Assembly (NCBI GenBank): GCA_037953745.1
Contig: JBAKBP010004418.1
Location: forward strand, 62,001-126,000
Direction: 5' to 3'
Length of the DNA stretch: 64,000 bases
From: Lithodes maja
Lineage: Eukaryota > Arthropoda > Malacostraca > Decapoda > Lithodidae
The notes below the pieces were generated by a model that had not been told where the DNA came from, searched no databases, and was given only the letters and a program-made list of their open reading frames with translations. A program made the translations under genes and the position numbers. Shown one piece after another: positions 1-10,203 of this stretch. Numbering within the stretch: position 1 is the first letter of the stretch; each line of letters begins with the position of its first letter.

Positions 1-177
1 TCCTCACACTCCCCCCCTCCCCATTCATTAACACGTTGAGGAGGGAAGTAGCGCTCAACTAGAACATCTCGCTCAGCCCACAGTTCATATGTTTTTTCCT
101 CCAATTCACCATCAACTTGCCTACCCATTACCTCGGCCAGTCTCACACCTACAGCCTCCCTTTCTCTTTCATTACCG

Positions 178-3100
178 TTATCTTGACTCTGATTCTCCTC
201 TCGCAATATGTCTTGACTCTGATTCTCCCCCCCGCAATATGTCTTGAACTGGCCCCGCGGCTTGATTTAGGTTATCGGGGTGACCGTAAGACCGTGACTC
301 CAAGGCATTTATGTAGTATCTTTTGTCCTCTACGATAGATATACCCCTTTTGGGATATTTCACAGTGCTCATTCTAGAACCCCGCACTGTGAATCCATGA
401 TAGTCAAAAGTGAATGGTCTCTTCTCGAATAGGGCGTCCTTGTACCGTTGGTGCGTTATCTTTCTCTTAATGGACTTGGGGACACCCTTAGCCGAACTCA
501 ACCGGTCGCCGTCTGTCAAAAGGATAGAGTAGCACTTGGGTCGCACACCTACAAACTCGGAAATGACCCGTTCCCCAACTTCTGACTTGAGGAGGCCGAG
601 TTTACCCTTGTTGACTGTGCTGTAAAGAGGGTGAGAGGGGGAAAAGTTACTTGTATCCATGTAGCTTTTTAGTGGTTCTTTGGCATACTCGGCAAATAGG
701 TCGGGTGTTTCAATGACCATTATTAAAGAATCTGTATCGCAGTACACTAGTTTCACTCTGTCACCGTAGTTAGCCTTCATTTCATTGTAAAAAAAATCAT
801 AGAGACGTACTTTGGACAGCTCGAGGATATAGTACCCAATGTAGTTTGGATGATTCACCATGGTGGATTTTTATTCCGAACCACCACTACCCGCTCCGGG
901 TTAAGAGGCATAACGCGTTTAAAATATGGGCTCCGCACCAATTTCATGAAACGATCGCGGTCACCTACAATTTCAACATCTTCATCATACTTTGCCACGT
1001 TCATTAGACAGCGTCCAAAAATGCTATTGGAAATACACTTTATCGCGTTCTTCTTGATAGGACACGTAGCGTTTTTTCTGGCTTCTATATTTCCTCTGAT
1101 AAAATCAGCGAGAAAAGGTTCCTGTTTGAACGTATACACTGTACGAACCCTTTTGACAACAAGCCCGAGTTGGATCAGTAGTTTCAAAAGCGGTAATGCG
1201 AAGAGCATATTTTCTTGAGCCGCATGTGTCCCTATTAGTTTCACGTTCTTGCTAGGCGCTGCACGGTTTTCTTCCGCGTACAAGTCCCGGGTGGTTTGTG
1301 ATACATCTCGGTTTGTTATATTTTGCTGCCGGATGATCAATGAGAGATCGTCTGTCTTCTCGATGACTTCTCGTGAGATGGCCTCAGTGTCGCACAGAAT
1401 GAGGTACCCGTCATCACCGTCGGTTACATGCCGGCTTAAGTCGACATTTAGGAATGTCTCAAGTTCAGTTTCATTGAGTTCTCGCATTTCCCCACAAGGC
1501 AGTTTCTCTTCCATTACGGTCGGGTACAGACTATTAAAATCTACGTACGCGAGGAATGTACTCTTATCACTGTTGGGATTGAACTCGGGGTTTGTGTAAA
1601 TGTTGTTGGCTTGCACGTAACGACGCATAACACTTGTGAACCCCCCACGTACATTATTCTGAATGCGTTGGTAAATTTCAGGGTTGCTGAGTACTTCCAA
1701 TTCCTTCTGTGTTGTCAACAAAAAAGAGTCATAGGCGAACCCGGGGAGGGAGACGTAGTTCACGGGGTCTAATCGCCACTGTTTTTTTAGGATGCCACGC
1801 CACTCGAGGAAGACGTCACACAAGATTCCCACGTCTACTCTGACATAGAGGACTAGATAATCCTTGAGGGTTTTGCATCCAGACTCTTTCCAAACAGTCT
1901 GAGCATGCTCATAGTCACTCGGTGGAAGTTCAGTCTGGTGGAGATGGTTAAAAAATGCTTCACGAGGGGGGAGTTGAGTTTCAGAAAGACGCTGCTGCGA
2001 GTCCAGGTAATCATAGCACATCACTTGTTTACCCTTGATTAGTAAGGGTAAAGCACGGGGGGGCACATCCTTCAGCATGCTAAGCACGTATCTAGGCTCA
2101 TTCTCACTGTTTATAAATTGCTGGGCTAAATCAGCGAGCGAACCCGACATGAACGCATAACTATCAATAAATCTGAGATCGTCAATAATAACTTCATGGT
2201 ATTTTTGAGCAGAATGCTTGGGAATTATTTTTATTTTTTTCACAGGGGTTGTTAGTTCATGTAATATGAGTGACAGGTCATAGTTTGCATTATGAGCGAT
2301 GAGGGTGAGTTGGAGCTTTTGGTTTTTCATTAAAAGATTACACTTACGGCAATATGCACCTATGTAGTTCATGCCCGGTTTCTCGTGATCATGGTGTTTA
2401 CTTCCATTTCCTTTACCCTTTGGAAATGCTTGTTGACAAAGTTCGCAGTGACTTTGATTCTTATGGTGTAATAGATCTTGCTCACTCATTTTTATCTTGT
2501 GATACCCATTACAAAATTTCCACTTTCTCCATGATTGTTTCATCGTCTCGATAAAGTGGTTCACAGCATTATTTCCACAGTACGATCCACATTCAACTGT
2601 CTCCCCTGCCCTATTTACAATTATATAAGCATAGGCTATGGCGAAATGTTGTCGTTGAACGCACTTGGCTGCATCTATAGGGGGCTTTACTAGCATGCTT
2701 TCAAAGTCATAAAAGGCGATGTAAGACGGTTCATATGCCTTACCCGGATTCATGAATTTTAATGTAGCCCCGGGTGGGGGGAATTTTAGCTTGGTGAGAC
2801 TTACTGGACATGTTTCTCTGTGTTCTCCCAACTCTCTTTCATTGTTGCACGGGTGCAGACATATATTGCAAAACTTCTTAGGTAGCCGTGAATGTGTGAA
2901 CAGGTTCATGTACTTGTTAAAGTCTTTAATGAATGCTAAATGTCTATTCCCCAACAGCAAACAGTGAACAACTTCCTTGTCTTTGGCCGCCTTTCGCACT
3001 AGGACAATTTCACCTCTCTTAGCTGCCACTTTTTCGAGACTGTAAATACGAATGCAGATATTATTGAGGGTCTCAAGTTGTCGAAGCTCCTCCCAGGCTA

Positions 3101-3992
3101 CGGTGCCTTCAATGTTACCCATATTCACATATTGACGGCAAATATTTTCCCATTGTCCTCTGATGGGGTTGTCCACATTAGTTTTTAGGTACTGGTACGC
3201 TGAAATGACCTGGAGAACGCAATCTGTGGGGCCCGACGGATTAATGATCTGGCTTTTTCCTGGAATACCCTTGGGGTAGGGTACATACTCCCCGAGTCTG
3301 GAATTCAGCTGTACTAAGCCGAAGAAAAACCTAACATTCACTATTTCATCTAGCACAAAGCCACTACCCTCTTCCTCTAACATTTCATGTTCGAAACGTG
3401 TGGTAAAATATTCAATCAAGTAGTCGATATAATTTTCAATTTCGTCAAAACTAATGATCTGTATTTCACTACGTATAAATTTGTCTTTGTAGGTAGGATC
3501 ATCGCTATCGGGATTTTGTGCGATTAAGCGAAGGGTCATGTCCACGTATGATTTTAGAGCAGGGGGTTTAGCTTTGGGGTAACGATTGAATACTGACTCT
3601 ATGATCGAAGCCATGTGTCCCCTGTTGTTTGCAAAAAAAAAATGTATATCATCTGCATCACACGGGGGCACGGAAAGATCAATTTGAATCATGGCATTGT
3701 CAAAGTAGTCTACTATTTCCCGGACATGTGGGGAGGTTTCTCCTTCCGAGTCAGAGCCAGAGTCTGAGGAAGAACAGGGGAGATGACGGCGGGGGGGGCT
3801 TAACACCACTGGGACCCGGTTGTGGTGAATTACCCCCGCCTGGTTTAGATGAAGCGTGGCCGATCCCCCTTCCTTCTTTCCCTCTGTGCTGGTGTTGTTG
3901 TTGATTCTGTGTAGTACCACTAGGTCCGGGCTGGGGTGCACTGGGTCCTGGTGCATTACAGCTGGACCCTGGTTGTGGTGAATTGGAGATAT
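178..3992 (-). CDS. Polymerase gene exon 4: exonuclease and polymerase domains
   Basis: This exon starts after the acceptor CTTGCAG (plus-strand 3993-3999). In the phase set by exon 3 it first encodes a Pro/Gln/Gly-rich stretch. It then needs a one-base change at the C8 run (3791-3798) to enter the long polymerase frame, which is open down to 855. The exonuclease motifs lie near 2720, 2290 and 1845. Motif A is near 1540, motif B near 1040 and motif C near 740. The final part, 178-861, is in another frame. The C-terminus ends in a duplicated ESESR peptide encoded by a 30-base tandem repeat. Codons upstream of 3993 in the polymerase frame are intronic and should not be taken as the N-terminus. 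Confidence 0.8.
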
Positions 3993-5388
3993 CTGCAAGA
4001 GAAAGAACATATAAGGCTTTACATCACAATTACAGTTAATCACATTTATTTTTGTGAAGTGTTCATTTAAGGTATATATATTTATTGTCCGCTTGTAAGA
4101 GGACAGCATAGTTGATAATTGCACTATACTATGCACATATACATACACGTGTGTATATAGATATATTTTCCTCCTATTGATATACAGTATATTCAAGAAT
4201 ACTCACTAAAAACATTTATTTTTGTGAAGCGTTCATTTAATGTAATTATATTTATTGTCCGCTTGTAAGAAGACAGCATAGTTGATAATTTCACTATACT
4301 ATGCGCATATACATACACGTGTGTATATAGATATATTTTCTCCTATTGATATATATTCAAGAATACTCACTAGGTGTAGGTGGGGTTATTCTCTTTCTCT
4401 TTTGACTTCCTAGTGTAGTACCACTAGGTCCGGGTTGGGGTGCACTGCCCCCTGGAGCATTACAACTGGAGCCTGATTTTGGTGGGTTGAGGATATCTGT
4501 GGGAGAAAGAAAATATAAGGTTTTACATCACAATTACAGTTCAGATCATTCATTTCGGGTAATTTTATGTATGTATATACAGGTATATATTATTATTATG
4601 TATGTAGTCCACTTGCAAGATAACCGAATGGTTGGAATAGTTTAACATTTCATTATACCGTGCGCACATATACACACATGTACACACGCATGCATACACA
4701 CATACATACAGTACATACACACATACATACACACATTTCACATGCGTACACATGTGCATACTGATATATTTTCTTACTATTGATTATTTAAGAATACTCA
4801 CTAGGTGTGGGTAGGGGTATTCTCTTTCTCTTTCGACTTCCTGGTGGTACCGGTGGGTTGCGAGCACGCCAGCCAATCATCGGTGACGGTGAGACCACCG
4901 AGCTTTCACTCGATGAAGACGGGGGGGTGTTGGGGCTGTTTGGTTGTGATATCACCTGAGCCTGATCTGTAATTGGAGTGAAATAGGGTTTTTAGGTGAA
5001 TACACACTAATGCATTGTATAATAATAGCACCCATAATAATAATAAATAATAAGAAAAAGGGGACTAAGGGTACTATACGAATAATATAATAACTATAAT
5101 ATTTGGATATATACCGGGTTCACATTAATTTAAACAAATCATATCATGGGGTTCACATGTAAATGTTTTATATATACCGGTACGGTATAGAACAAGTAGA
5201 GTATAACACTTACCCTTAGATAGAGATATTCCTTTGTAACCAATGCCAATGCCGTTTGGGATGCATTTTTGACGGTGTCTCTCCATGTTGTCTAGGGGTT
5301 GATATCCCTCGCACCAGGAACATCTGATACATAGATGCCCCCGTGTGGAGGATACCCCACACTGGGAACATCTAACTAGGTCGCTCAT
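178..5388 (-). CDS. Protein-primed family B DNA polymerase gene (Polinton/adintovirus type), spliced, two apparent frameshifts
   Basis: This gene would replicate a linear, protein-capped element DNA by protein-primed synthesis in the nucleus. Seen in the sequence, in order: an N-terminal Cys-rich exon, two Pro-rich exons ending in basic motifs, an acidic linker, a polymerase-associated region with Cys/His motifs, the 3'-5' exonuclease motifs (FYDFESML, NANYDLSLI, YVRVD) and the polymerase motifs A (DFNSLYPTV), B (KCISNSIFG) and C (YCDTDS). Motif C lies in a different frame from the rest, with the change near 855-861 at a short A run. A second frame change lies at an eight-base G run (3791-3798 on the plus strand). 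No capsid, ATPase or integrase gene of a Polinton is visible here, so this is either a fragment running off the left edge or a solitary relic. The family call is firm; activity is doubtful. It is treated as an old viral/transposon copy. Confidence 0.85.
181..241. repeat. 30-bp tandem duplication at the polymerase gene 3' end
   Basis: Two adjacent copies of about 30 bases (181-210 and 211-241) differ mainly in a C run. They encode the repeated ESESR tail of the polymerase frame. The duplication may have extended the C-terminus. Confidence 0.7.
4040..4371. repeat. Intronic tandem duplication, about 165 bp x 2
   Basis: The stretch around 4042-4202 is repeated almost exactly at 4209-4371, including a copy of the splice donor context on the minus strand (ACTCACTA at both ends). 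The intron between exons 3 and 4 has therefore grown by duplication. A more diverged relative of the same sequence lies in the intron at 4500-4800. Confidence 0.8.
4371..4496 (-). CDS. Polymerase gene exon 3: duplicate Pro-rich/basic exon
   Basis: This 126-base phase 1 to phase 1 exon lies between an acceptor (CCCACAG) and a donor (A|GTGAGT). Its 5' part resembles the start of exon 4 (both contain SSCNAPG and PQPGPSGTT), and its 3' part resembles exon 2 (SQKRKRI, then TPPTP). Both similarities point to exon duplication. It is open throughout in the frame set by exon 1. Confidence 0.6.
4650..4760. repeat. CATA/CACA microsatellite in polymerase intron 2
   Basis: An irregular run of ACACATACATACACACAT-type units. 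It gives spurious open frames on the minus strand and has no visible coding role. Confidence 0.75.
4802..4966 (-). CDS. Polymerase gene exon 2: Ser/Pro-rich segment ending in a basic motif
   Basis: The segment lies between an acceptor (ATTACAG) and a donor (A|GTGAGT). It is exactly 165 bases, phase 1 to phase 1, so it can be skipped or duplicated without a frame change. It is open throughout. It encodes a Ser/Pro-rich stretch ending in GSRKRKRIPLPTP, which looks like a nuclear localisation signal. Its 3' end closely resembles that of exon 3, so the two exons appear to be duplicates. Confidence 0.6.
5214..5388 (-). CDS. Polymerase gene exon 1: Cys-rich N-terminal zinc-binding-like segment
   Basis: The ATG at 5388-5386 opens a 58-codon segment with paired cysteines (CSQC, then CIRCSWC, then HRQKC), a pattern that suggests zinc binding. 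It ends at a good donor (G|GTAAGT, phase 1) just inside 5214. Reading past the donor meets a stop about 30 codons later, which supports splicing. The ATG has no in-frame competitor upstream. The link to the polymerase exons rests on matching phase and orientation, not on transcript evidence. Confidence 0.6.
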
Positions 5389-5587
5389 TTGTTCTGTTCT
5401 GTGTGCATGAGGTAGGTCAGGCTGTCTTTATGTATGGGAAGGCGAGAGGATGCCTATTGATCTTTAAGACATTATTTTTTAGAACTTGGGTGGTGGAGGG
5501 AGAAACGATGAGGAGATACATAAAAAAGGATAAGCTCATTAAGAATAGTGACCCCACTATAAATATGGAAATAAGATAAGTTGAGGT
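5389..5587. other. Upstream flank of the polymerase gene
   Basis: Between the proposed polymerase start and the first repeats there is AT-rich sequence with no convincing open frame. It would contain the promoter if the gene is expressed, but no TATA box or other element could be assigned with confidence. Confidence 0.3.
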
Positions 5588-5890
5588 AAATGTTGGTTTA
5601 TGGGTGTAGGCAGGTCGAAAGTATTTTGGTACGGAGGGGGCGGTGTCAGGAGATATAAAGGTTGGTATCTTGAAATCTGAACTCTAAGAATAGCGTGGAA
5701 AAAATATGATGAAAGAAAGGGTCGCTGTCAGACCTATATAGATAGAGATAGAGATATAGATAGTAGACTGATTTATGGGAGCAGGTGACCCAAAAGTATT
5801 TTTGGTACGGAGATGGGTGAAATCAGGTGGCTTGGTATCTTGAAATCTGAACTCTAAGAATAGCGTGGAAAAATATGATGAAAGAGAGAG
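5588..5890. repeat. Tandem duplication of about 175 bp
   Basis: Two related blocks (about 5588-5720 and 5767-5890) share the string TCTTGAAATCTGAACTCTAA and the context AAGTATTTTGGTACGGAG. They are separated by GATA-rich simple sequence. No coding potential is seen. Confidence 0.75.
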
Positions 5891-5913
5891 ATACAGAGAG
5901 AGAGAGAGAGAAA

Positions 5914-6026
5914 GGGTTAGGCTAGGTTAGGTTAGGTTAGATTAGGCTAGGCTAGGTTAGGTTAGTTTAGGCTAGGTTAGGGAGAGAGAGAGAAAGAGTT
6001 AGGCTAGGTTAGACTAGGCTAGGTTT
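5914..6026 (+). repeat. Degenerate TTAGG/CTAGG pentamer array (telomere-like)
   Basis: Two blocks (5914-5982 and 5998-6026) consist of GGTTA and GGCTA pentamers with small variations, split by a GA-rich run. TTAGG is the usual arthropod telomere unit. The array is short, degenerate and interstitial, so it is not a chromosome end. Confidence 0.7.
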
Positions 6027-6073
6027 ATCTTGACACTTGATCACGAATGAGGTCCAGAGGAGTAGGCGGGGCA

Positions 6074-6074
<1 letters not shown>

Positions 6075-6109
<35 letters not shown>
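6075..6109. repeat. (GT)n microsatellite
   Basis: A pure GT run of about 17 units, preceded by GA-rich sequence near 5885-5913. Confidence 0.95.
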
Positions 6110-6111
<2 letters not shown>

Positions 6112-6263
6112 AATGAGAGAGATAGAAAGATAGAGAGAGACGGTCATATTTAAAATAGTAAGGATGTATGAAAGTTGTGACAGTATTTGCCTTTTATAAT
6201 TCCCACGAGGACTGATTTATCAGATGCCACTCCCACTCAGGTAGGTCACCTTTTCCACCACTA

Positions 6264-6565
6264 CCGGACAACCGTCGCCATTTTTGGACACTTCTCAGGT
6301 TACCCCTAACTGGTCACTACCGGACAACCGTCGCCATTTTGGACCCATTTTTTCTGGCAGGGGCTTTTTCAATAAAGTCTATGGATGTAAAAACGAAAAT
6401 GGCAGGGTTTTTTTTCTGGCAGGGGCTTTTTCAATAAAGTCTACGGATGTAAAAACGGAAATGGCAGTGGCTTTTTCAATAAAGTCTACGGATGTAAAAA
6501 CGAAAATGGCAGTGGGTTTTTTCTCTCAATAAAGTCTACGGATGTAAAAACGGAAATGGCATTTT
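6264..6565 (+). repeat. Tandem repeat with AATAAAGTCTA units
   Basis: Four copies of a 45-60 bp unit built on TTCAATAAAGTCTACGGATG, followed by AAAAACG.AAATGGCA, lie at about 6365, 6427, 6474 and 6527. Two copies of CCGGACAACCGTCGCCATTT precede them. The unit contains AATAAA, so the array carries several possible polyadenylation signals. No gene upstream was identified that would use them. Confidence 0.75.
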
Positions 6566-7092
6566 TACTCCTACTCACATGTTTGTTAGACACAACAAAT
6601 GGATACCCAATTCTGCAAAAGTGGAGGATACGAAAAGTGTGGGTTCTCGACTAATTTGCCAGTGTTCACACACATAATATACAAATGTGAATAGCTTAAC
6701 CAGTCTGACATTGTTGGGAAAGTTAATGATATACTTAATTCTGCAAAATGACATATAGATAAAGCGAGTATTTATAAATAAAAGAGGCAGATAGCATAAT
6801 ATATGTACTCATGTCATTGTAAATACAATGAATTCCACTACAACAGTCTATACTGAAGACCAATATAGATTGTTTGACAAATACAGATTTACGTATGATA
6901 GGAAGAATTGCATTATGTTTATGGGTCTACAGAAAATGTTTTATCCTATTGTGTAAGACGAACAAACTATGAGCAAAACGACTAGTAATATATTCTAGCA
7001 AGGGTAAAGGAGGAGCAAACCAAACCACGAACAGAGATACACAATCTGTGATTTATCCCAATGATATATCACATTCTCAGGTTGAACTTTAA
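6566..7092. other. AT-rich stretch without recognised genes
   Basis: No open frame, repeat boundary or RNA gene could be supported here. The sequence is unique within the window as far as could be read. Confidence 0.4.
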
Positions 7093-7182
7093 AGGTGGTG
7101 GTGCAGGAGTTGAGATAAACATGGAATAATAATCACCAACCTTCACAGAATTATCTTGCAAAATACAATGTCACTGAAATAG
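7093..7182. repeat. Left arm of a foldback element
   Basis: The reverse complement of this arm matches 8720-8762 and then continues at 11913-11959, so the right arm was split by LINE copy 2. Identity by eye is about 85%. Without the LINEs the element would be roughly 300 bp with arms of about 90 bp, like a foldback or MITE. No flanking duplication was found. Confidence 0.6.
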
Positions 7183-7188
7183 TGATTA

Positions 7189-8615
7189 TCCAACTATCGT
7201 CCAATTGCTCTCATTTCTTGTCTTTCTAAAGTTTTTGAAACTATTCTTGCTTCCATATTTCTTAAGCATTTCTTTTCTCATAATCTGCTCTCAGATCGCC
7301 AGTATGGCTTCCTTAAGGGTCGCTCTACTGGTGATCTTCTTTCATATCTTACTAACTCTTGGTCATCCTCCTTTCGGGACTTCGGTGAGACTTTTTCTAT
7401 TGCACTATACATATCAAAAGCCTTCGATAGAGTCTAGCATAAATCTTTAATTTCTAAACTACCCTCCTTTGGTTTCTATCCCTCCATCTGTGCCTTTGTC
7501 TCTAATTTCCTTTCCGGCCGTTCCATAGCCGCGGTTGTGGACGGCCATTGTTCACTTCCTCACCCTATAAACTCTGGTGTTCCTCAGGGCTCTGTCCTAT
7601 CTCCTATTCTCTTTCTAATTTTTATAAATGATCTCCTTAACTGTACCTTAATTCCCATCCATTCATACGCAGACGACTCAACCTTACACTACTCCATTAC
7701 TTTTTCAGAACGCCCCAGCCAGCAATCCCTCAACGACAAACGTAATGAAGCCATACAACTCTTAAATTCTGATCTAAATAATATTTCCAATTGGGGCAGA
7801 GAAAACCTTGTTAACTTTAATGCTTCCAAAACCCGATTTCTACATCTATCTACCCATCAGGATCTCCCAGCGGACTATCCCTTATTCTTCAACAATACAA
7901 AAATCAACCCTTCATCTTCTCTCAATATTCTTGGTGTGTCTTTTTCTTCTGCTCTCATTTGGAAGGACCATAATACCAGTCTTGCTAAGGCAGCCTCCCA
8001 GAAGCTGGGTGTGCTCAACTGCCTTAGGGGGTTCTTTTCCCCTGCACAGCTTCTTGCTCTGTACAGGGGCATAGTGCGCCCTTGTATTGCGTATTGTTCA
8101 CATGTGTGGGGAGGTTCCTCTCACACCGCTCTCCTAGACAAGGTTGAAAGGAAGTCCTTTCGTATCATTAACTCCCGTCCACTCACCAACTCTCTGCAAT
8201 CTCTCTCTCTCCGCCGCAATGTTGCATCTCTCTCGCTATTCTATCGCTACTCTAATAATCAGTGTTCCTCAGAGCTATCCCAGTGCATACCACCTCCTTT
8301 ACGTAGGGCACGTGGTACCCGTCTTGCAACTCAATCCCACCCCTACTCTGTGCAACTCTCCAACCCAAGAGTGAAACGTTACTCTCAAAACTTTATTCTA
8401 CTCAACAGCTGAGCTCTGGAACTCTCTCCCAGAATAAGTTTTTCCCACTTCCTATGACTTAAATTGCTTCAAACTCTGTGTGTCCAGGCATTTTGGCTCG
8501 AACGTCCCTTGATTTTGCCCCTGTCACTCTTTCAACTATGGAGGAGGCACTCGCTATAGGCAGTTATGCCTTTTGCCTCCCTCAATCACATAGAAAAAAA
8601 AAAAAAAAAAAAAAA
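7189..8615 (+). mobile_element. LINE copy 1, 5'-truncated (reverse transcriptase part)
   Basis: This copy starts abruptly where copy 2 reads CCAACTATCG (near 10495) and ends in a 22-base A run after TCACATAG. It covers only the RT part of the element. 5' truncation plus a poly(A) tail is the signature of target-primed reverse transcription. The frame breaks near 7440 and the last codons run off frame, so it is dead. The clade is uncertain: the SYADDSTLH motif and the EN-RT layout of copy 2 fit the Jockey/CR1 side of non-LTR elements, but this was not tested. Confidence 0.85.
7537..8412 (+). pseudogene. LINE reverse transcriptase fragment (copy 1)
   Basis: The open segment holds RT motifs GVPQGSVLSPILF (region B'), SYADDSTLH (catalytic YADD box) and the downstream thumb region, followed by the C-terminal tail with CSHVWGGSSHTALLDKVER. 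The first part of RT, including the motif A region (MSKAFD-like, ISKAFDR near 7410-7430), is in other frames and has a stop. Retrotransposition activity is therefore unlikely. Confidence 0.8.
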
Positions 8616-8719
8616 TGGTATACAGGATTTTGTAGATCGTCTAGAACAACCATTTCAAATCTACCATCCAGTCAGGATGAGAACGATGTACAATATCCTT
8701 TATACCATTATTTATAATT
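8616..8719. other. Former centre of the foldback element
   Basis: This short unique sequence lies between the poly(A) tail of LINE copy 1 and the right arm. It is interpreted as the loop of the foldback element into which copy 1 inserted. Confidence 0.35.
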
Positions 8720-8762
8720 ATTTCAGTGCCATTGCATTTTGCAAGATAATTATGTGCAGGTT
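8720..8762. repeat. Right arm of the foldback element, inner part
   Basis: Pairs with the inner half of the left arm (shared TTTTGCAAGATAATT in inverted orientation). The arm resumes at 11913 after LINE copy 2. Confidence 0.55.
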
Positions 8763-8949
8763 AGCTCTCACAATCATCTCCTCCTCCTATCCACTTCACT
8801 AAACTAAATATGCACACCACACTTCATTTCTCCACACCAAAATGTTTAAAATTATGAATTTCAGCCCAGCCTTGGAGTCCCCGGGGGGGGGTGGGGGGGG
8901 GGGGGGGGGGTGGTGGGGGGGGGGCACCATCCCTGACGACTCCACAAAA

Positions 8950-9927
8950 TTACCTGGACCTCGGCCTGTTACTCTTTCTATTGATTTCTGCAACATTCAC
9001 GGACTTTCCTCTAACTTTCACTCTGTTGAACACCATCTCTCCTCCTACAAACCTGATCTTCTCTTCCTCACCGAAACTCAGGTGTCTGTAGCAACATCCA
9101 GCAACCCCTTCTCTGTATCCTCCTACTTTCTCTATCCTAGTTTTAAGGCCAAAGGCAGATATTGTGCATATGTGCACAACAAACTCACTTGCTCTCGTGT
9201 TCCTGATTTCGTCTCCTCTGAATTCTCTACTTTATGGCTCATACTTTCCTGTCATTCTCTTACTTAATATTTCTGTGCTGTCTATCTTTCCCCTAACTCT
9301 ACCAACTTTTCCAAATTCTTTGACTATCTAAATTCTACAGTGGAACACATTCTATCCATTTCTCCTTTCTCAGAAATCTCCATCTTAGGAGATTTCAACG
9401 TTCACCACCGCCAATGGCTCTCCTCTCACACTACTGACCCACCTGGTGAACAAGCCTACGTCTTTTCTATCATAAATGACCTAGAGCAGTTAGTTCAGCA
9501 ACCCACCCGTATCCCGGATCGCATCGGAGATCGGCCCAACATTTTTTACTTGTTCCTAACTTCTAACCCTTTTTCTTATACTGTCGATCTTTTCTCTACT
9601 TTGGGCTCCTCCGACCATAAACTTATCTCTGTCACCTGTCCTATCTCTCCAGTACGGCCACCTGATCCTCCTAGCCGGCGGCGCTTGTGGCACTTTGGCG
9701 CTGCCGACTGGGAGGCTTTCCGGCAGTACTTCTTTGATTTCCCATGGAATGATTTCTGCTTCTGTGGTAGGGGACAGAATGCTGAACGCATTACCGAGGT
9801 AATCCTATCGGGCATGGAAGCATACATTCCATTCTCTTTCTCTCAGACTAATGCTAAACAATCTTGGTTTACTCATGCCTGTTCTACTGCTGTCAGCAAT
9901 AAGGAGGAAGCATTCAAACGGTACTAA
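8950..9927 (+). pseudogene. LINE APE-type endonuclease domain (broken)
   Basis: The first part, to 9267, contains SIDFCNIHGLSSN (EN start) and LLFLTETQ (metal-binding Glu). After a frameshift the second part, 9340-9927, contains ISILGDFNVHH (catalytic GDFN) and LGSSDHKLIS (the SDH motif). The region beyond that is the linker to RT. The endonuclease would nick the target DNA for priming. Confidence 0.8.
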
Positions 9928-10203
9928 CGCCTTAAAACTCAAGACTCTCATTCCTCCTATGTTTTTGCCCGGAATCAAGCCAAATCTGTTCTTCGACTTG
10001 CCAAACACTCTTTCATCAATAATAAATGCACTGAACTATCCAACTCTAGCTCTTCCCAAGCTTTCTGGCATCTAGCCAAAAACTTCTCCAACAATTTCAC
10101 TTCCTCGTCTTTCCCTCCCCTTTCCCATTCTGATGGCACAACTATCACTTCTTCCTCTGACAAAGCTAAACTCTTCGCTCAAACTTTTGCTAGAACCTCC
10201 ACC

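Noticed and set aside
117..338. Plus-strand open frame over the polymerase 3' end
   Set aside because: It is a shadow of the minus-strand polymerase frame and the 30-bp repeat.
4003..4196. ATG at 4196 as the start of the DNA polymerase
   Set aside because: The codons between 4196 and 3993 are translated intron: a good acceptor lies at 3993 and the intron block is duplicated next door. The plausible start is at 5388.
178..5388. Complete Polinton or endogenous virus
   Set aside because: Only the polymerase is visible; no capsid, packaging ATPase, protease or integrase gene of that type and no terminal repeats were found in the window.
5914..6026. True telomere end
   Set aside because: The array is short, degenerate and flanked on both sides by unrelated sequence.
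6264..6565. CRISPR-like array
   Set aside because: Adjacent units without unique spacers of constant length, no cas genes and a eukaryotic context.
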